In this document: piece by piece, positions 1-7,713 of the stretch
Layout: each line of letters begins with the position of its first letter
Numbering within the stretch: the stretch's first letter is position 1
Assembly: GCF_937890665.1 (NCBI RefSeq)
Contig: NZ_CALADU010000094.1
Location: 1-17,354 of the forward strand
Length of the DNA stretch: 17,354 bases
From: an uncultured Subdoligranulum sp.
Lineage (GTDB): Bacteria > Bacillota_A > Clostridia > Oscillospirales > Ruminococcaceae
Reading direction: 5' to 3'
Translations under genes and position numbers: made by a program
The notes under the pieces: generated by a model
Told to the model about the DNA's origin: nothing
Database searches by the model: none
Seen by the model: only the letters and a program-made list of their open reading frames with translations

Positions 1-1043
1 GCACCGGCAGAGAACATGAAGCCGGCACGGAAACCAACGTAGTAGGTGATGACGGTGAAGATGCCGTACAGAACAGCATACACAACGTACAGGGGGAAGC
101 AGAGGAACATGAAGCCGAACTCGAAGGGCTCGGTAACGCCGCAGACAAACGCGCAGATAGCAGCGGAAGCCACCAGACCGATAGCATCCTTCTTGTTCTT
201 GGCGGTGTGGACCATAGCCAGCGCCGCGCCGGGGATACCGAACATCATGCAGGGGAAGAAGCCGGACATGTACATACCGAGACTCCAGCCCACATCGGCG
301 GTAGTCTTACCAGCCCAGTAGTTGGTCAGGTCGCCCAAACCGATGGTGTCGAACCAGAACACGTTGTTCAGGGCGTGATGCAGACCAGTGGGGATCAGCA
401 AGCGGTTGAAGAAGGCGTACAGACCGGCGCCAATGCCGCCCATGCTGACGATGCCGTCGCCCAGCAGAACCAGAGCATTGAAGATGATGGGCCAGACGAA
501 GAGCAGGATAACGGAAACAACGATGGAGACCAAACCGGTGACGATAGCCACGCAGCGCTTGCCGCTGAAGAAGGCCAGCCAGTCAGGCAGCTGGGTGCTC
601 TTGAACTTGTTGTAGCAGGTGGAACCAATGATGGCAGCCAGAATGCCGATGAAAGCGTTGCCGGCAGTCTTCTGGAACGCGATGTAGGTCGAAGTGCCCT
701 CAACCAGATTCATGAAAGGCAGGGCGCTGACAACACCGGTGCTCAGCAGCTGGGTCATCATCAGGTAGCTGACCAGACCAGCCAAAGCGGCGGTACCGTC
801 ATGGTCATCGGACAGGCCGACCGCAGCGCCAACGGCGAACAGCCAAGCCATGTTGTCGATCAAAGCACCGCCGGCCTTGATCAGGATAAAGCCGGCCGTG
901 TAAGCGAGGCCGGTGGTAGAGCCTTCAGCACCCATAGCGGCCGGAGCCAACGCATAGCCCAGACCCATGAGAATGCCGCAAACAGGAAGCGCGGCGACGG
1001 GCAGCATTAAGGCCTTGCCGAGCTTTTGCAGATACTTCATCAT
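1..1043 (-). CDS. PTS EIIC permease, N-acetylglucosamine/glucose family (partial, 3' end outside window)
   Basis: This is the membrane permease domain of a phosphotransferase sugar transporter, which imports and phosphorylates a hexose, most likely N-acetylglucosamine. The visible 347 codons start MMKYLQKLGKALMLPVAALP and are mostly hydrophobic segments. The EIIC signatures NRLLIPTGLHHALN (about residues 213-226), FMSGFFPCMMFGIPGAALAM-like, and CGVTEPFEFGFMF (about 301-313) are present; the last is the conserved substrate-binding GITEP motif. The NRLLIPTG and MSGFFP motifs match NagE-type permeases better than PtsG, but sugar specificity is an inference. The start at 1043 was chosen because GGAGG lies 9 bases upstream; an in-frame ATG at 1079 has no ribosome binding site. 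The gene runs off the left edge, so any EIIB or EIIA domain cannot be seen. It is the first gene of its transcript here. Confidence 0.9.
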   Translation of the reverse strand, partial: MMKYLQKLGKALMLPVAALPVCGILMGLGYALAPAAMGAEGSTTGLAYTAGFILIKAGGALIDNMAWLFAVGAAVGLSDDHDGTAALAGLVSYLMMTQLLSTGVVSALPFMNLVEGTSTYIAFQKTAGNAFIGILAAIIGSTCYNKFKSTQLPDWLAFFSGKRCVAIVTGLVSIVVSVILLFVWPIIFNALVLLGDGIVSMGGIGAGLYAFFNRLLIPTGLHHALNNVFWFDTIGLGDLTNYWAGKTTADVGWSLGMYMSGFFPCMMFGIPGAALAMVHTAKNKKDAIGLVASAAICAFVCGVTEPFEFGFMFLCFPLYVVYAVLYGIFTVITYYVGFRAGFMFSAG

Positions 1044-1131
1044 AAAAGCATTCCTCCAAAGTTCAAGTGGATTCCTCATAACGGGGCAGCCGATCGTTCT
1101 GGTTCTTTCAATCGTATGCCTTGTTGCCTTT

Positions 1132-1160
1132 ATATTAACACATTCTTCACAAAAAAGAAA
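1132..1160 (-). promoter_or_regulatory. Candidate promoter for the PTS permease gene
   Basis: On the minus strand a -35-like TTTCTT (1155-1160) is separated by 17 bases from a -10-like TAATAT (1132-1137). It would give an untranslated leader of roughly 80 bases. A second possible pair, TTTTTT (1189-1194) and TATAAA (1166-1171), also has 17-base spacing. Neither is a strong consensus, so the choice is uncertain. No RAT-type antiterminator hairpin or terminator was recognised in the leader. Confidence 0.4.
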
Positions 1161-1161
1161 G

Positions 1162-1216
1162 CAAATTTATACAATTTGGCAAAAGGACAAAAAAGTAGCT
1201 AGTATTTTGGTCAAAA
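1162..1216. promoter_or_regulatory. Candidate operator palindromes upstream of the PTS gene
   Basis: Three small inverted repeats lie just upstream of the best PTS promoter. CAAATT/AATTTG with a 5-base centre is at 1162-1178. TTTG-G-CAAA is at 1175-1183. TTTTG-GT-CAAAA is at 1205-1216. The last two share the form TTTGG(N)CAAA and are about 30 bases apart, near three helical turns. A sugar-responsive repressor or activator site would be expected here, but no regulator family can be assigned from the sequence. The rest of 1217-1341 is AT-rich and shows nothing else recognisable. Confidence 0.3.
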
Positions 1217-1341
1217 TGTGAGCAAAAGAGGAGATTTTGCGCAAAAAAATATAATTCGAGAACAAGAACATGAAAGTTATTTTTATAACAGAATTGGATG
1301 GAGCAAAGATTGCATGGACCAAATCACATGGAAATAAAGAC

Positions 1342-1388
1342 AAAAAGCACCCGCCGCACCTTCCCGCTAGGGAAAGAACGACGGATGC
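1342..1388 (-). terminator. Intrinsic terminator of thiT
   Basis: Read on the minus strand, GCATCCGTC pairs with GGCGGGTGC and an inner CTTTCCC pairs with GGGAAGG around a TAGC loop (G-U pairs included). The hairpin is followed directly by TTTTTGTCTTT. It lies 28 bases past the thiT stop codon, so thiT appears to be transcribed alone and separated from the PTS gene. Confidence 0.85.
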
Positions 1389-1416
1389 TGTGTTTGGATT
1401 CGCTGCGAAGATTGGG

Positions 1417-1983
1417 TTACCGATTCTGGTCCACAAACAGCTGCGGGGCGGCCTTGTAGATCAAGACGGCAGCTACGGTGGTCAGAATGGTTTCAGGCAG
1501 CATGTAGCTGCCGTTGTAGCCTAGGCTGTAAGTCCAAGCGGGCAAGCCTTCGCTGAGGTTGCCCCAAATCAGAACACCGGACAAGAAGCTGCACAGGAAG
1601 CGGATCCCGCAAACGACCGCAGTACCCACGGCGACGCCTACCATACGATTGGCAAACGGCTTGGCGATGGCACCGGCCAGACCCAGCAGGGTAAAGGCCA
1701 GCACATAATCCAGCAGAATCATGCCCACCAAAGGCAGCAGGCCGGGGGCCGGCGGTGCGTAGAAGCCCAACAGCATCTGCAGCAGGCTGTTTACAAAGCC
1801 GGTAAACAGGCCCCACTTCACGCCATGCCGGAAGGAAATCAAAATAAAGGGCAGCATGCTGAACAAGGTGACGGAGCCGCCGTTGGGCGGTTCGTAGATC
1901 TTGATGTTGGCCAGCACGGTGCCCAAAGCGATCATCAGGGCACATTCCACCAGCGTGCGGGTCTTGGAATAGGTTTTGGTCAT
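1417..1983 (-). CDS. thiT: Thiamine ECF transporter substrate-binding S component ThiT (YuaJ family)
   Basis: This is a small integral membrane protein of 188 residues that captures thiamine for an energy-coupling factor transporter; the shared EcfA, EcfA' and EcfT parts would be encoded elsewhere. It has about six hydrophobic segments. The C-terminal stretch GLPAWTYSLGYNG (about residues 147-159) carries the Trp, Tyr and Asn (W150, Y152/Y156, N157) typical of the thiamine pocket of ThiT, and MILLDYVLAF (88-97) matches the conserved fifth-segment region. The length fits the family. The start at 1983 (MTKTYSKT) is preferred because GGGAGGAG lies just upstream; the frame is open a further 12 codons but without a ribosome binding site. 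A TPP riboswitch in its leader supports both the function and repression by thiamine pyrophosphate. Confidence 0.95.
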   Translation of the reverse strand: MTKTYSKTRTLVECALMIALGTVLANIKIYEPPNGGSVTLFSMLPFILISFRHGVKWGLFTGFVNSLLQMLLGFYAPPAPGLLPLVGMILLDYVLAFTLLGLAGAIAKPFANRMVGVAVGTAVVCGIRFLCSFLSGVLIWGNLSEGLPAWTYSLGYNGSYMLPETILTTVAAVLIYKAAPQLFVDQNR

Positions 1984-2020
1984 AGGTATACTCCTCCCAC
2001 AAAATTTTATAAGGTACATA

Positions 2021-2056
2021 AAAACAAGAAAAGCGCCCGCTCAAACAAGCAGGCGC
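2021..2056 (-). terminator. Riboswitch-controlled terminator in the thiT leader
   Basis: Minus-strand GCGCCTGCT (2048-2056) pairs with AGCGGGCGC (2033-2041) around a six-base loop, followed by TTTTCTTGTTTTT. It lies between the TPP aptamer and the thiT start codon and contains no gene end, so it is best read as the expression platform: TPP binding would favour this terminator. The competing antiterminator pairing was not worked out. Confidence 0.85.
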
Positions 2057-2084
2057 AAACGCAGTATGACGTCCTATGGGTCAA

Positions 2085-2178
2085 ACTTCCTACGCCGGCA
2101 TTATCCGGATCAGGTTCAAGGTGACCCGAAGCTGCAGTTTGCTTCGATCTCAGCCGAGGATGCCCCTCAGCGCCCCTG
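2085..2178 (-). promoter_or_regulatory. TPP riboswitch (THI element) aptamer
   Basis: The minus strand shows the classic THI-box order: CAGGGGCGCTGAGGGG, then CTGAGATC, then ACCTTGAACCTGATC, then GGATAATGCCGGCGTAGG. The conserved CUGAGA and the GAACCUGAUC/GGAUAAUGCC/CGUAGGGA-like blocks are present, with a variable P3 extension between them. It binds thiamine pyrophosphate and here controls thiT by premature termination. The neighbouring thiT gene agrees. Confidence 0.97.
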
Positions 2179-2196
2179 TTTTTATGTCCAGTACAC

Positions 2197-2224
2197 AGTA
2201 TACACGCTCTGCGCGTTTTGTCAA
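2197..2224 (-). promoter_or_regulatory. Promoter of the riboswitch-thiT transcript
   Basis: On the minus strand a perfect -35 TTGACA (2219-2224) is followed after 16 bases by TATACT (2197-2202). Transcription would start near 2190, about 12 bases before the TPP aptamer, which is where a riboswitch promoter should sit. Confidence 0.85.
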
Positions 2225-2352
2225 GAAAAGGATCTGTATTCGACAGAAAGTTCCCTTTGTGCTTTATATAAAATAAGGTAGTTCTATGTCAAAACCCCAA
2301 GGCAGACGACAAGAGCATGGGCGATTTGCGCAATACAAGTTGTAGTATAAAG

Positions 2353-2458
2353 AAAAAAACGAGAACACCAAATAGGGAAAAAGAACGGAAAAAAGACGAA
2401 AAAATAGGAAAAGCCCCCAAAAACCGCTGCAAAAAATTGTCAAAAATTTACAGCAAAA
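2353..2458. other. Helically phased A-tracts (probable intrinsically curved DNA) upstream of the muramidase promoter
   Basis: Runs of four to seven A on the plus strand begin at 2353, 2378, 2389, 2399, 2409, 2419, 2431, 2442 and 2455. From 2378 to 2446 the centres are spaced about 10.7 bases apart on average, which matches one DNA helical turn. Phased A-tracts are known to bend DNA and, upstream of promoters, can act like UP elements or as sites for nucleoid proteins. The block ends about 27 bases before the predicted -35 of the GH25 gene. No gene was found between 2225 and 2568. Confidence 0.6.
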
Positions 2459-2484
2459 TCTGCCGTTTTGGGGGTCTTTGCCCC
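2414..2484. repeat. Nested inverted repeats upstream of the GH25 gene
   Basis: CCCCCAAAA (2414-2422) is the exact reverse complement of TTTTGGGGG (2466-2474). Inside it GCTG (2426-2429) faces CAGC (2451-2454). The right arm can also pair with CCCC (2481-2484) as GGGG-TCTTTG-CCCC. The repeats abut the -35 element, so they could be a protein-binding site. They lie upstream of the predicted transcript start, so a role as an RNA hairpin is less likely. Confidence 0.45.
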
Positions 2485-2514
2485 TTGCAGCGATAAACGC
2501 TTTTGTGCTATGAT
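2485..2514 (+). promoter_or_regulatory. Promoter of the GH25 muramidase gene
   Basis: TTGCAG (2485-2490) and TATGAT (2509-2514) are separated by 18 bases. The implied transcript start is near 2521, giving a leader of about 48 bases. A weaker overlapping option is TTGTGC (2503-2508) with TGTACT. The GAGG at 2559-2562 is a modest ribosome binding site for the ATG at 2569. Confidence 0.6.
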
Positions 2515-2568
2515 GCTGTACGTAGTGTACTATTGTTTCCCTATAAGAATTAGAACGGTGAGGTAAGG

Positions 2569-4611
2569 ATGTTCAATAAGCGGAATCCTATGAAGTATTT
2601 TTCCGGCAACGCCTTCGCCCGGTTACCCTTGTATAAGTTGGTAGCCGGTGGTTCGGCGGCGGTGCTTACGGCCAGTATCGGTCTGGGGGTATTTGCGGCC
2701 TCCTTTGTGCCGGGCAGCGAGCCAGAGCCCACGCCGGAGCCGGTAGCCACCATTGCGCCTACGCCGGAACCCACGCCGGAGCCGGACATCACGCTGCTGG
2801 CGGATATCAGCGTGATCCAGCAGGATGTGGGCATGCAGTTGTATACGCTGCCTGAAGAAACGGCAGAAAGTGCCCAGACCCCCAGCCCCACGCCGGAGGC
2901 TGAAGAGGAAACGGATGAAGAAGATACCCTGCAAGGCAAGGTGCCGCTGGTTGGTGTAGAAGCCACCGTCACCTTGACGGACGCAGAAGGGGAAGCCACC
3001 GATTATGCAGTGGATACCGAGACCGGTACCGCACTGGCGGAAGAGGTGGAACCCGGTGAATACACCGTGACGATCCAGCCCATTGAAGGCTACGCAGTGC
3101 CGGAGAGCACCACGGTCACGGTGGAAGAAAAAGTAGTTTATAAGGCGGACGTCAACGCGGTCAAGGATAAGATCCTGCAATCCAGTCAGGTCAATGAGAG
3201 CGCTGAGGACTCCGCTGCGAATACCGGCGGCTCGGCTCCCATCGCCGAAGAAGTGACCGATACGGTCCAGTACGCCGAGAGTTCCAAGACCGAGAAGAGC
3301 CGCAGCACCGTGTATACCGCCAAGTTGAGCAGCAGTGGTCACTTGCTCTTCAACGACGGCAGCGAATCCCCTTACTTGCCGGTCTATAAGGACGGCACCG
3401 AGGAGCTGACCAGTGCCCAGCGGGATAGCGGATATTCTGCGTATAGCGCTATGTCTGTCTGGCTGCCGGGGGCAGCGGACTCCATCGTGAATCTGGGCGA
3501 CACCGGCCGTACCATGTCGATGGCTCATCGAGTGGAAGATGTGGCACAGCCCTTGGCAGACGAAAACGGGGAAGGCACCGGCGGCACCGCCACCGATCCT
3601 ACTCCGACTCCCAGTGGAGAGACCGAAGCCACGCCTACTCCGACGCCTGCCCCCACGGCGACGCCCACGCCCACCCCGACGGCGACGCCTTCTCCCACAG
3701 CGACGCCGACGCCTACCCCGACGGCAACGCCTTCTCCCACGCCGACTGCGACTCCGGTGCCTACCGCTACACCGACGCCTAAGCCTACGGCTACCCCGGC
3801 AAAGGATCCCACGGCGGATTGGCCCGATAACATCGAGGCAAGCAAGCTGGCCGGATACAATTTTGCTGTGACTAGCACAGAGAAGATCGAGTACATCTAT
3901 ACCGGTTGGCAGGAGATCGACGGCGCTACATACTATTATGACCCCGTCACCCATGAGCCGGTCACCGGCAATCAGGTCATTCAAGGCGATGTTTACACCT
4001 TTGGCGCGGACGGCGCTTTGAATCGTACCGCTCGCGGCATTGACGTTTCCAAGTTCCAAGGCAATATTGACTGGAATGCGGTCAAGGCGGACGGCATCAC
4101 CTTTGCCATCATCCGCTGTGGTTACCGTGGTTACGGCACAGGCGCGCTGGTAGAGGATTCCACCTATCGCCAGAACATTCAAGGCGCGATCAACGCGGGT
4201 CTGAAGGTGGGCGTTTACTTCTACAGTCAGGCTATCAATGAGGCCGAAGCGGTGGAGGAAGCCAGCATGGTGCTGAGCTTGGTCAGCGGTTATTCGCTGC
4301 CGTTGGGTGTCTATTACGATACCGAGTCGGTGGTCGGTGGCCGTGCCAACGCCATCAGCGCTACGGAGCGGACCGCCTGCGCGGTGGCATTCTGCGAGAC
4401 CATCCGCAATGCAGGATACAAAGCCGGCGTGTATTCCTACGCTAGCTGGTTCTACAACGCGCTGAACTTTGCGAATATCAGCAAGTATAACACTTGGATC
4501 GCACAGTACCGCGACACGCTCAGCTTCAATTACAAGTACAACATTTGGCAGTACACCAGCACGGGCCGTGTGAACGGTATCTCCACCAACGTGGATATGA
4601 ACATCGGCTGA
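2569..4611 (+). CDS. Membrane-anchored extracellular GH25 muramidase with Thr/Pro-rich linker
   Basis: The 680-residue product is a secreted lysozyme-type hydrolase that should cut the MurNAc-GlcNAc bond of peptidoglycan. Residues 24-47 form one hydrophobic segment (signal anchor). A short Pro/Glu/Thr spacer (50-75) follows, then a region at about 125-205 resembling a SpaA/prealbumin-like beta-sandwich ([29 protein letters not shown]). Residues 206-340 are unrecognised. A Thr-Pro repeat covers about 345-410. Residues 425-485 resemble a choline/glucan-binding-type wall repeat ([16 protein letters not shown]). The GH25 catalytic domain fills 489-680: [10 protein letters not shown] (D492), YYDTES (D584 and E586, the DxE pair) and VDMNIG (D676). 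All expected acidic residues are present. The protein ends with the domain and has no LPXTG signal. Own promoter and terminator suggest a single-gene transcript. ATG at 2590 is an alternative start. Confidence 0.93.
   Translation: MFNKRNPMKYFSGNAFARLPLYKLVAGGSAAVLTASIGLGVFAASFVPGSEPEPTPEPVATIAPTPEPTPEPDITLLADISVIQQDVGMQLYTLPEETAESAQTPSPTPEAEEETDEEDTLQGKVPLVGVEATVTLTDAEGEATDYAVDTETGTALAEEVEPGEYTVTIQPIEGYAVPESTTVTVEEKVVYKADVNAVKDKILQSSQVNESAEDSAANTGGSAPIAEEVTDTVQYAESSKTEKSRSTVYTAKLSSSGHLLFNDGSESPYLPVYKDGTEELTSAQRDSGYSAYSAMSVWLPGAADSIVNLGDTGRTMSMAHRVEDVAQPLADENGEGTGGTATDPTPTPSGETEATPTPTPAPTATPTPTPTATPSPTATPTPTPTATPSPTPTATPVPTATPTPKPTATPAKDPTADWPDNIEASKLAGYNFAVTSTEKIEYIYTGWQEIDGATYYYDPVTHEPVTGNQVIQGDVYTFGADGALNRTARGIDVSKFQGNIDWNAVKADGITFAIIRCGYRGYGTGALVEDSTYRQNIQGAINAGLKVGVYFYSQAINEAEAVEEASMVLSLVSGYSLPLGVYYDTESVVGGRANAISATERTACAVAFCETIRNAGYKAGVYSYASWFYNALNFANISKYNTWIAQYRDTLSFNYKYNIWQYTSTGRVNGISTNVDMNIG
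3595..3795 (+). repeat. Degenerate tandem repeat encoding the Thr-Pro linker
   Basis: Variants of the 6-base unit ACGCCT/ACTCCG/ACGGCG recur throughout and encode [14 protein letters not shown] sequence. It is an in-frame low-complexity stretch that probably forms an extended, wall-spanning spacer. Such repeats are prone to length change by slippage. Confidence 0.8.
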
Positions 4612-4632
4612 TCGCTGCACAATAGGATTCAA

Positions 4633-4668
4633 GGCGGACGTCCGAAGATTCGGGCGTCCGCCTTTTTT
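4633..4668 (+). terminator. Intrinsic terminator of the GH25 gene
   Basis: GGCGGACG (4633-4640) pairs with CGTCCGCC (4655-4662), with an inner CCGAA/TTCGG stem, followed by TTTTTT (4663-4668). It lies 21 bases past the stop codon. Confidence 0.92.
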
Positions 4669-4686
4669 GTTGCTTATAAATTGTAC

Positions 4687-4727
4687 AAAAAAGCCGCCCC
4701 TTTCCGGATTACCGGAAAGGGGCGGCT
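4687..4727 (-). terminator. Intrinsic terminator of the proline operon
   Basis: AGCCGCCCCTTTCCGG (4692-4707) and its exact reverse complement (4712-4727) enclose an ATTA loop. Read on the minus strand it is followed by TTTTTTGTAC, so it terminates proCBA 18 bases past the proA stop. It sits back to back with the GH25 terminator between the convergent genes. Confidence 0.92.
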
Positions 4728-4745
4728 GATTGGATGAAAAAGTAG

Positions 4746-6041
4746 TTACCCTTGGCAGGGCGTCTGAAGCATCGATGCGGCGCCGCCGCGAATCTGGCCG
4801 TTGCCATGCACGATGTATTTGTAGGTGCACAGCTCTGCCAATCCCATGGGGCCGCGGGCGTGCAGCTTTTGGGTGCTGATCCCCATTTCGCAGCCAAGGC
4901 CGAACTCTCCGCCATCGGTAAAGCGAGTGCTGGCGTTGACATAGACCGCAGCGCTGTCCACACAGGTCACAAAGCGGTGGGCTGCTACCTTGTCGGCGGT
5001 AACAATGGCTTCGCTGTGGTGGGTGGAATGCTGGGCAATATGCGCGATGGCATCTTCCAACGAGGGGACCACGGCTACGCTGAGCTTGTAGTCCAGATAT
5101 TCCGTGTCGAAGTCGTTGGGGGAGGCTGGTACTCCTTCGATGATGGCAGCGGCCGCGGGATCCAAATGCAGCTCCACCGGCGTTAGGCCTGCGGCAGCAC
5201 GGTCGTCCACCAGACACTTTTTCAGCATGGGAAGGAACTCGGCAGCCACGTCCCGGTGAACCAACAGGGCTTCCTCGGCGTTGCAAACACTGGGGCGACT
5301 GGTCTTGGCGTTCTCCACAATCCGCAAGGCCATATCCAAATCGGCTGCCGCGTCCACATACACATGGCAGATGCCGGTGCCGGTTTGGATGCAGGGAACC
5401 GTGGCATTCTCCACACAAGCACGGATCAAACCGGCGCCGCCCCGGGGGATCAACAGATCCACCAACCCGTCAGCGGTCATCAATTCGTTGGCGCTGGCGT
5501 GAGAGGTATCCTCGATCAGGCTGATGGCGTTTTCCGGCAGATGCACTTTGCGCAAGCCTGACCGCAGGGCTTCCACAATGGAATGGCAACTGGCCCAAGC
5601 ATCGCGGCCACAGCGCAGCACACAGGCGCTGCCGGCTTTGATCGCCAGCGCGGCGGCATCACTGGTTACATTGGGGCGGCTTTCGTAAATGATGGCAATA
5701 ACACCCATGGGAACGGCAGTCTTTTCGATCACCAACCCGTTAGGCCGCACAATCTTGCGCAGTACGGTCCCAACCGGATCAGGCAGTGCGGCCACTTCTC
5801 GCATACCCTTGGCCATGTCGGTCAGGCGGCTGGGGGTCAAAGCCAGTCGGTCCAGCATGACCTCGCTGACCCGACCCCGGGCAGCTTCCAGATCCTGCTG
5901 GTTTGCCGTCAGGATCTCTTCCTGTGCGGCGACCAGTGCTACCGCCATGGCTTCCAACGCTGCGTTTTTGGCATGGGTATCGGCCAATGCCAACGGCAGA
6001 CGGGCGGTTTGGGCTGCCTGCAAAATCTCATGGGTGGTCAT
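4746..6041 (-). CDS. proA: Glutamate-5-semialdehyde dehydrogenase (gamma-glutamyl phosphate reductase)
   Basis: ProA reduces gamma-glutamyl phosphate to glutamate-5-semialdehyde with NADPH, the second step from glutamate to proline in the cytoplasm. The 431 residues are full length for the family. Typical motifs are [18 protein letters not shown] (111-128), [11 protein letters not shown], the catalytic cysteine in [10 protein letters not shown] (C253) and [19 protein letters not shown] near the end. A small oddity is LRCGRDA at 142-148, where most family members have an LRGG-type sequence. The start is certain: its ATG follows the proB TAA with no gap, and GGAGG lies 8 bases upstream inside the end of proB. 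This suggests translational coupling with proB. Confidence 0.97.
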   Translation of the reverse strand: MTTHEILQAAQTARLPLALADTHAKNAALEAMAVALVAAQEEILTANQQDLEAARGRVSEVMLDRLALTPSRLTDMAKGMREVAALPDPVGTVLRKIVRPNGLVIEKTAVPMGVIAIIYESRPNVTSDAAALAIKAGSACVLRCGRDAWASCHSIVEALRSGLRKVHLPENAISLIEDTSHASANELMTADGLVDLLIPRGGAGLIRACVENATVPCIQTGTGICHVYVDAAADLDMALRIVENAKTSRPSVCNAEEALLVHRDVAAEFLPMLKKCLVDDRAAAGLTPVELHLDPAAAAIIEGVPASPNDFDTEYLDYKLSVAVVPSLEDAIAHIAQHSTHHSEAIVTADKVAAHRFVTCVDSAAVYVNASTRFTDGGEFGLGCEMGISTQKLHARGPMGLAELCTYKYIVHGNGQIRGGAASMLQTPCQG

Positions 6042-6815
6042 TTACAAAACCTCCTTTTTTCCAATAAATTTGGTGCCAACCGGTTTGCCTTCCAAAATAT
6101 CGTAGAGAATCTCGGCATGGGAACCGTTGGCAATGATCATATCCACACCGGCCTGCGTGGCTCGCTTGGCAGCCACTACCTTGGTCAGCATACCGCCGGT
6201 CCCCAGCGAGGAGCCGGCACCGCCGGCCAAGCACTCGATTTCCGGGGTGATCTCCTCTACCACGGGAATCAACTGTGCGTTGGGATTGGTGTGGGGGTCA
6301 GCGGTGTATAATCCATCGATATCGGAAAGCAAGACGACCAGATCGGCATGGATGCACTGGGCTACCAAGGCGGCCAGCGTGTCGTTGTCGCCGAGAGAAT
6401 ATTCCTCAATGGCGATGGGGTCATTTTCGTTGATGATGGGGATGGCACCCAACTGAAGCAAGCGCTCCAAGGTGCTGCAAAGATTGCGCAGCCGGTTTTC
6501 GTGGTCAAAATCCTCCCACGTGAGCAGCATCTGGGCTACCGTGTGGTTGTACTGGCTGAACAGGCGGTCGTAGGTGTACATCAATTCGCATTGCCCCACG
6601 GCGGCGGCAGCCTGTTTGGTGGTGATGTCCTTCGGCTTTTGAATTTGCAGTTTGCCTACGCCTAACCCGGTGGCGGCGGAGGAAACGACGATCAATTCGT
6701 GTCCGGCGTTTTTGATGTCACTCCATACCTTCACGAGATCTTCGGTATGCCGGATGTTCAGCCGGCCACCCGGATGGGCAATGGTGCTGGTGCCGACCTT
6801 TACGACGATTCGCAT
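6042..6815 (-). CDS. proB: Glutamate 5-kinase, short form without PUA domain
   Basis: ProB phosphorylates glutamate to gamma-glutamyl phosphate, the first and usually feedback-regulated step of proline synthesis. The 257-residue product is a complete amino acid kinase domain: MRIVVKVGTSTIAHPGG at the N-terminus, IPIINENDPIAIEE in the middle, LGDNDTLAALVA, VVLLSDIDGLYTADP and GTGGMLTKVVAAKRAT towards the end. It stops after the kinase domain, whereas E. coli ProB is about 367 residues with a C-terminal PUA domain. The start at 6815 was chosen over further upstream in-frame ATGs because it begins at the conserved kinase strand, has GGGGAAG seven bases upstream and lies 4 bases after the proC stop. 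The usual SSGA loop reads VSSAATGLGVGKL here. Confidence 0.96.
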   Translation of the reverse strand: MRIVVKVGTSTIAHPGGRLNIRHTEDLVKVWSDIKNAGHELIVVSSAATGLGVGKLQIQKPKDITTKQAAAAVGQCELMYTYDRLFSQYNHTVAQMLLTWEDFDHENRLRNLCSTLERLLQLGAIPIINENDPIAIEEYSLGDNDTLAALVAQCIHADLVVLLSDIDGLYTADPHTNPNAQLIPVVEEITPEIECLAGGAGSSLGTGGMLTKVVAAKRATQAGVDMIIANGSHAEILYDILEGKPVGTKFIGKKEVL

Positions 6816-6819
6816 GATG

Positions 6820-7623
6820 TTACTTCCCCAATTCCTTTGTTTTTTCATAGGCTGCCAAGACAGCATCTGTCACGGCACCGCGGAAGGCCCGCTGCTCCAA
6901 CAAGCGCACGCCCTGAATGGTAGAACCGCCCGGACTGCAGACCGCATCCTTCAGTGCTCCGGGGTGCAGCCCCGATTCCAAAACCATGCGGGCGCTGCCC
7001 AGCACGGTCTGGGCGGCATACTCCTGCGCCTTGGCCCGCGGCAGACCGGCAGCTACACCGCCGTCAGCCAGTGCTTCGATAAACTGATAAACCCACGCGG
7101 GGCCGCAGCCGGATACAGCGCTGGCAGCATCAATCAAGGATTCCGGAACCTCGTCCAGTTGTCCGGCGGGGGCCATAGCGGATAACCATTCCTGCAGTTG
7201 CTCCGGCTCCACATCATTATAGCAGTACTGGATCATGCCAGAACCCAGCGACACCGGGGTGTTGGGCATCATGCGGATGATGGGATAGCCGCTGCCAGCC
7301 ATCTGGCGGATCTGGTGCATCGAAAGACCGGCAGCCATTGTGACCAGCACAAAAGGCCGGCTCTCGGCACGGGATTCCAGTACGGGCGCCAGTGCGTCCA
7401 GCATGTCTTCCATCATTTGCGGTTTGACGCCCAAGAAGATGAAGTCACAGATTCCGGCAACCTGCTCATTTGTGCCGCAGGCACAGCCTAACTCGGCCGC
7501 CAATGCCTCTGCCTTGGCGGGTGTACGATTGGCCAGCAGTACGTCGCCGGCACCGGCGCCTTTGCAGACGGCCCGCGCCACGGCGCCGCCCATATTGCCA
7601 CAGCCGATAAATCCGTATTTCAT
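6820..7623 (-). CDS. proC: Pyrroline-5-carboxylate reductase
   Basis: ProC reduces 1-pyrroline-5-carboxylate, formed spontaneously from glutamate semialdehyde, to L-proline with NAD(P)H. The 267 residues show an N-terminal Rossmann motif (GFIGCGNMGGA, about 4-14), LGVKPQMM, MMPNTP and the family signature around SGCGPAWVYQFIEALADGG, followed by GSTIQGV near the C-terminus. Length is normal. The start follows a strong GAGGGGG seven bases upstream. It is the first gene of the proC-proB-proA operon, so all enzymes of the glutamate route are encoded together. The leader is short (about 35 bases) with no T-box or other attenuator seen. Confidence 0.97.
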   Translation of the reverse strand: MKYGFIGCGNMGGAVARAVCKGAGAGDVLLANRTPAKAEALAAELGCACGTNEQVAGICDFIFLGVKPQMMEDMLDALAPVLESRAESRPFVLVTMAAGLSMHQIRQMAGSGYPIIRMMPNTPVSLGSGMIQYCYNDVEPEQLQEWLSAMAPAGQLDEVPESLIDAASAVSGCGPAWVYQFIEALADGGVAAGLPRAKAQEYAAQTVLGSARMVLESGLHPGALKDAVCSPGGSTIQGVRLLEQRAFRGAVTDAVLAAYEKTKELGK

Positions 7624-7666
7624 AGTGGTTCCCCCTCTAAATAACGGCCTGAAAATTTATATTGTA

Positions 7667-7695
7667 ATGGTAGCGCACCGGGGATATTTTGTCAA
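7667..7695 (-). promoter_or_regulatory. Promoter of the proCBA operon
   Basis: On the minus strand TTGACA (7690-7695) and TACCAT (7667-7672) are 17 bases apart. It diverges from the promoter of the aldo/keto reductase gene; the two -35 elements are only 18 bases apart, so a shared regulator is possible but not shown. Confidence 0.75.
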
Positions 7696-7713
7696 TCGAA
7701 AAGCCCCTTAGCA

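Noticed and set aside
207..1010. 267-codon plus-strand open frame
   Set aside because: Antisense to the PTS permease, whose membrane segments and EIIC motifs are unmistakable; the product is a Gln/Asp-rich low-complexity string.
1043..1079. In-frame ATG at 1079 as start of the PTS permease
   Set aside because: No Shine-Dalgarno upstream of it, while GGAGG precedes the ATG at 1043 at good spacing; the extra residues do not resemble the family.
3595..3795. Repeat array as a possible CRISPR or minisatellite
   Set aside because: The units are 6-base, degenerate, in frame and encode a Thr-Pro linker; there are no spacers.
2623..5418. 931-codon open frame on the minus strand
   Set aside because: It lies antisense to the GH25 gene and then out of frame within proA, is rich in Arg/Gly/His from GC-rich codons, and shows no domain. 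Both overlapped genes have clear motifs, ribosome binding sites and terminators.
7624..7672. T-box or proline-responsive leader before proC
   Set aside because: The predicted leader is only about 35 bases and holds no T-box sequence or terminator.
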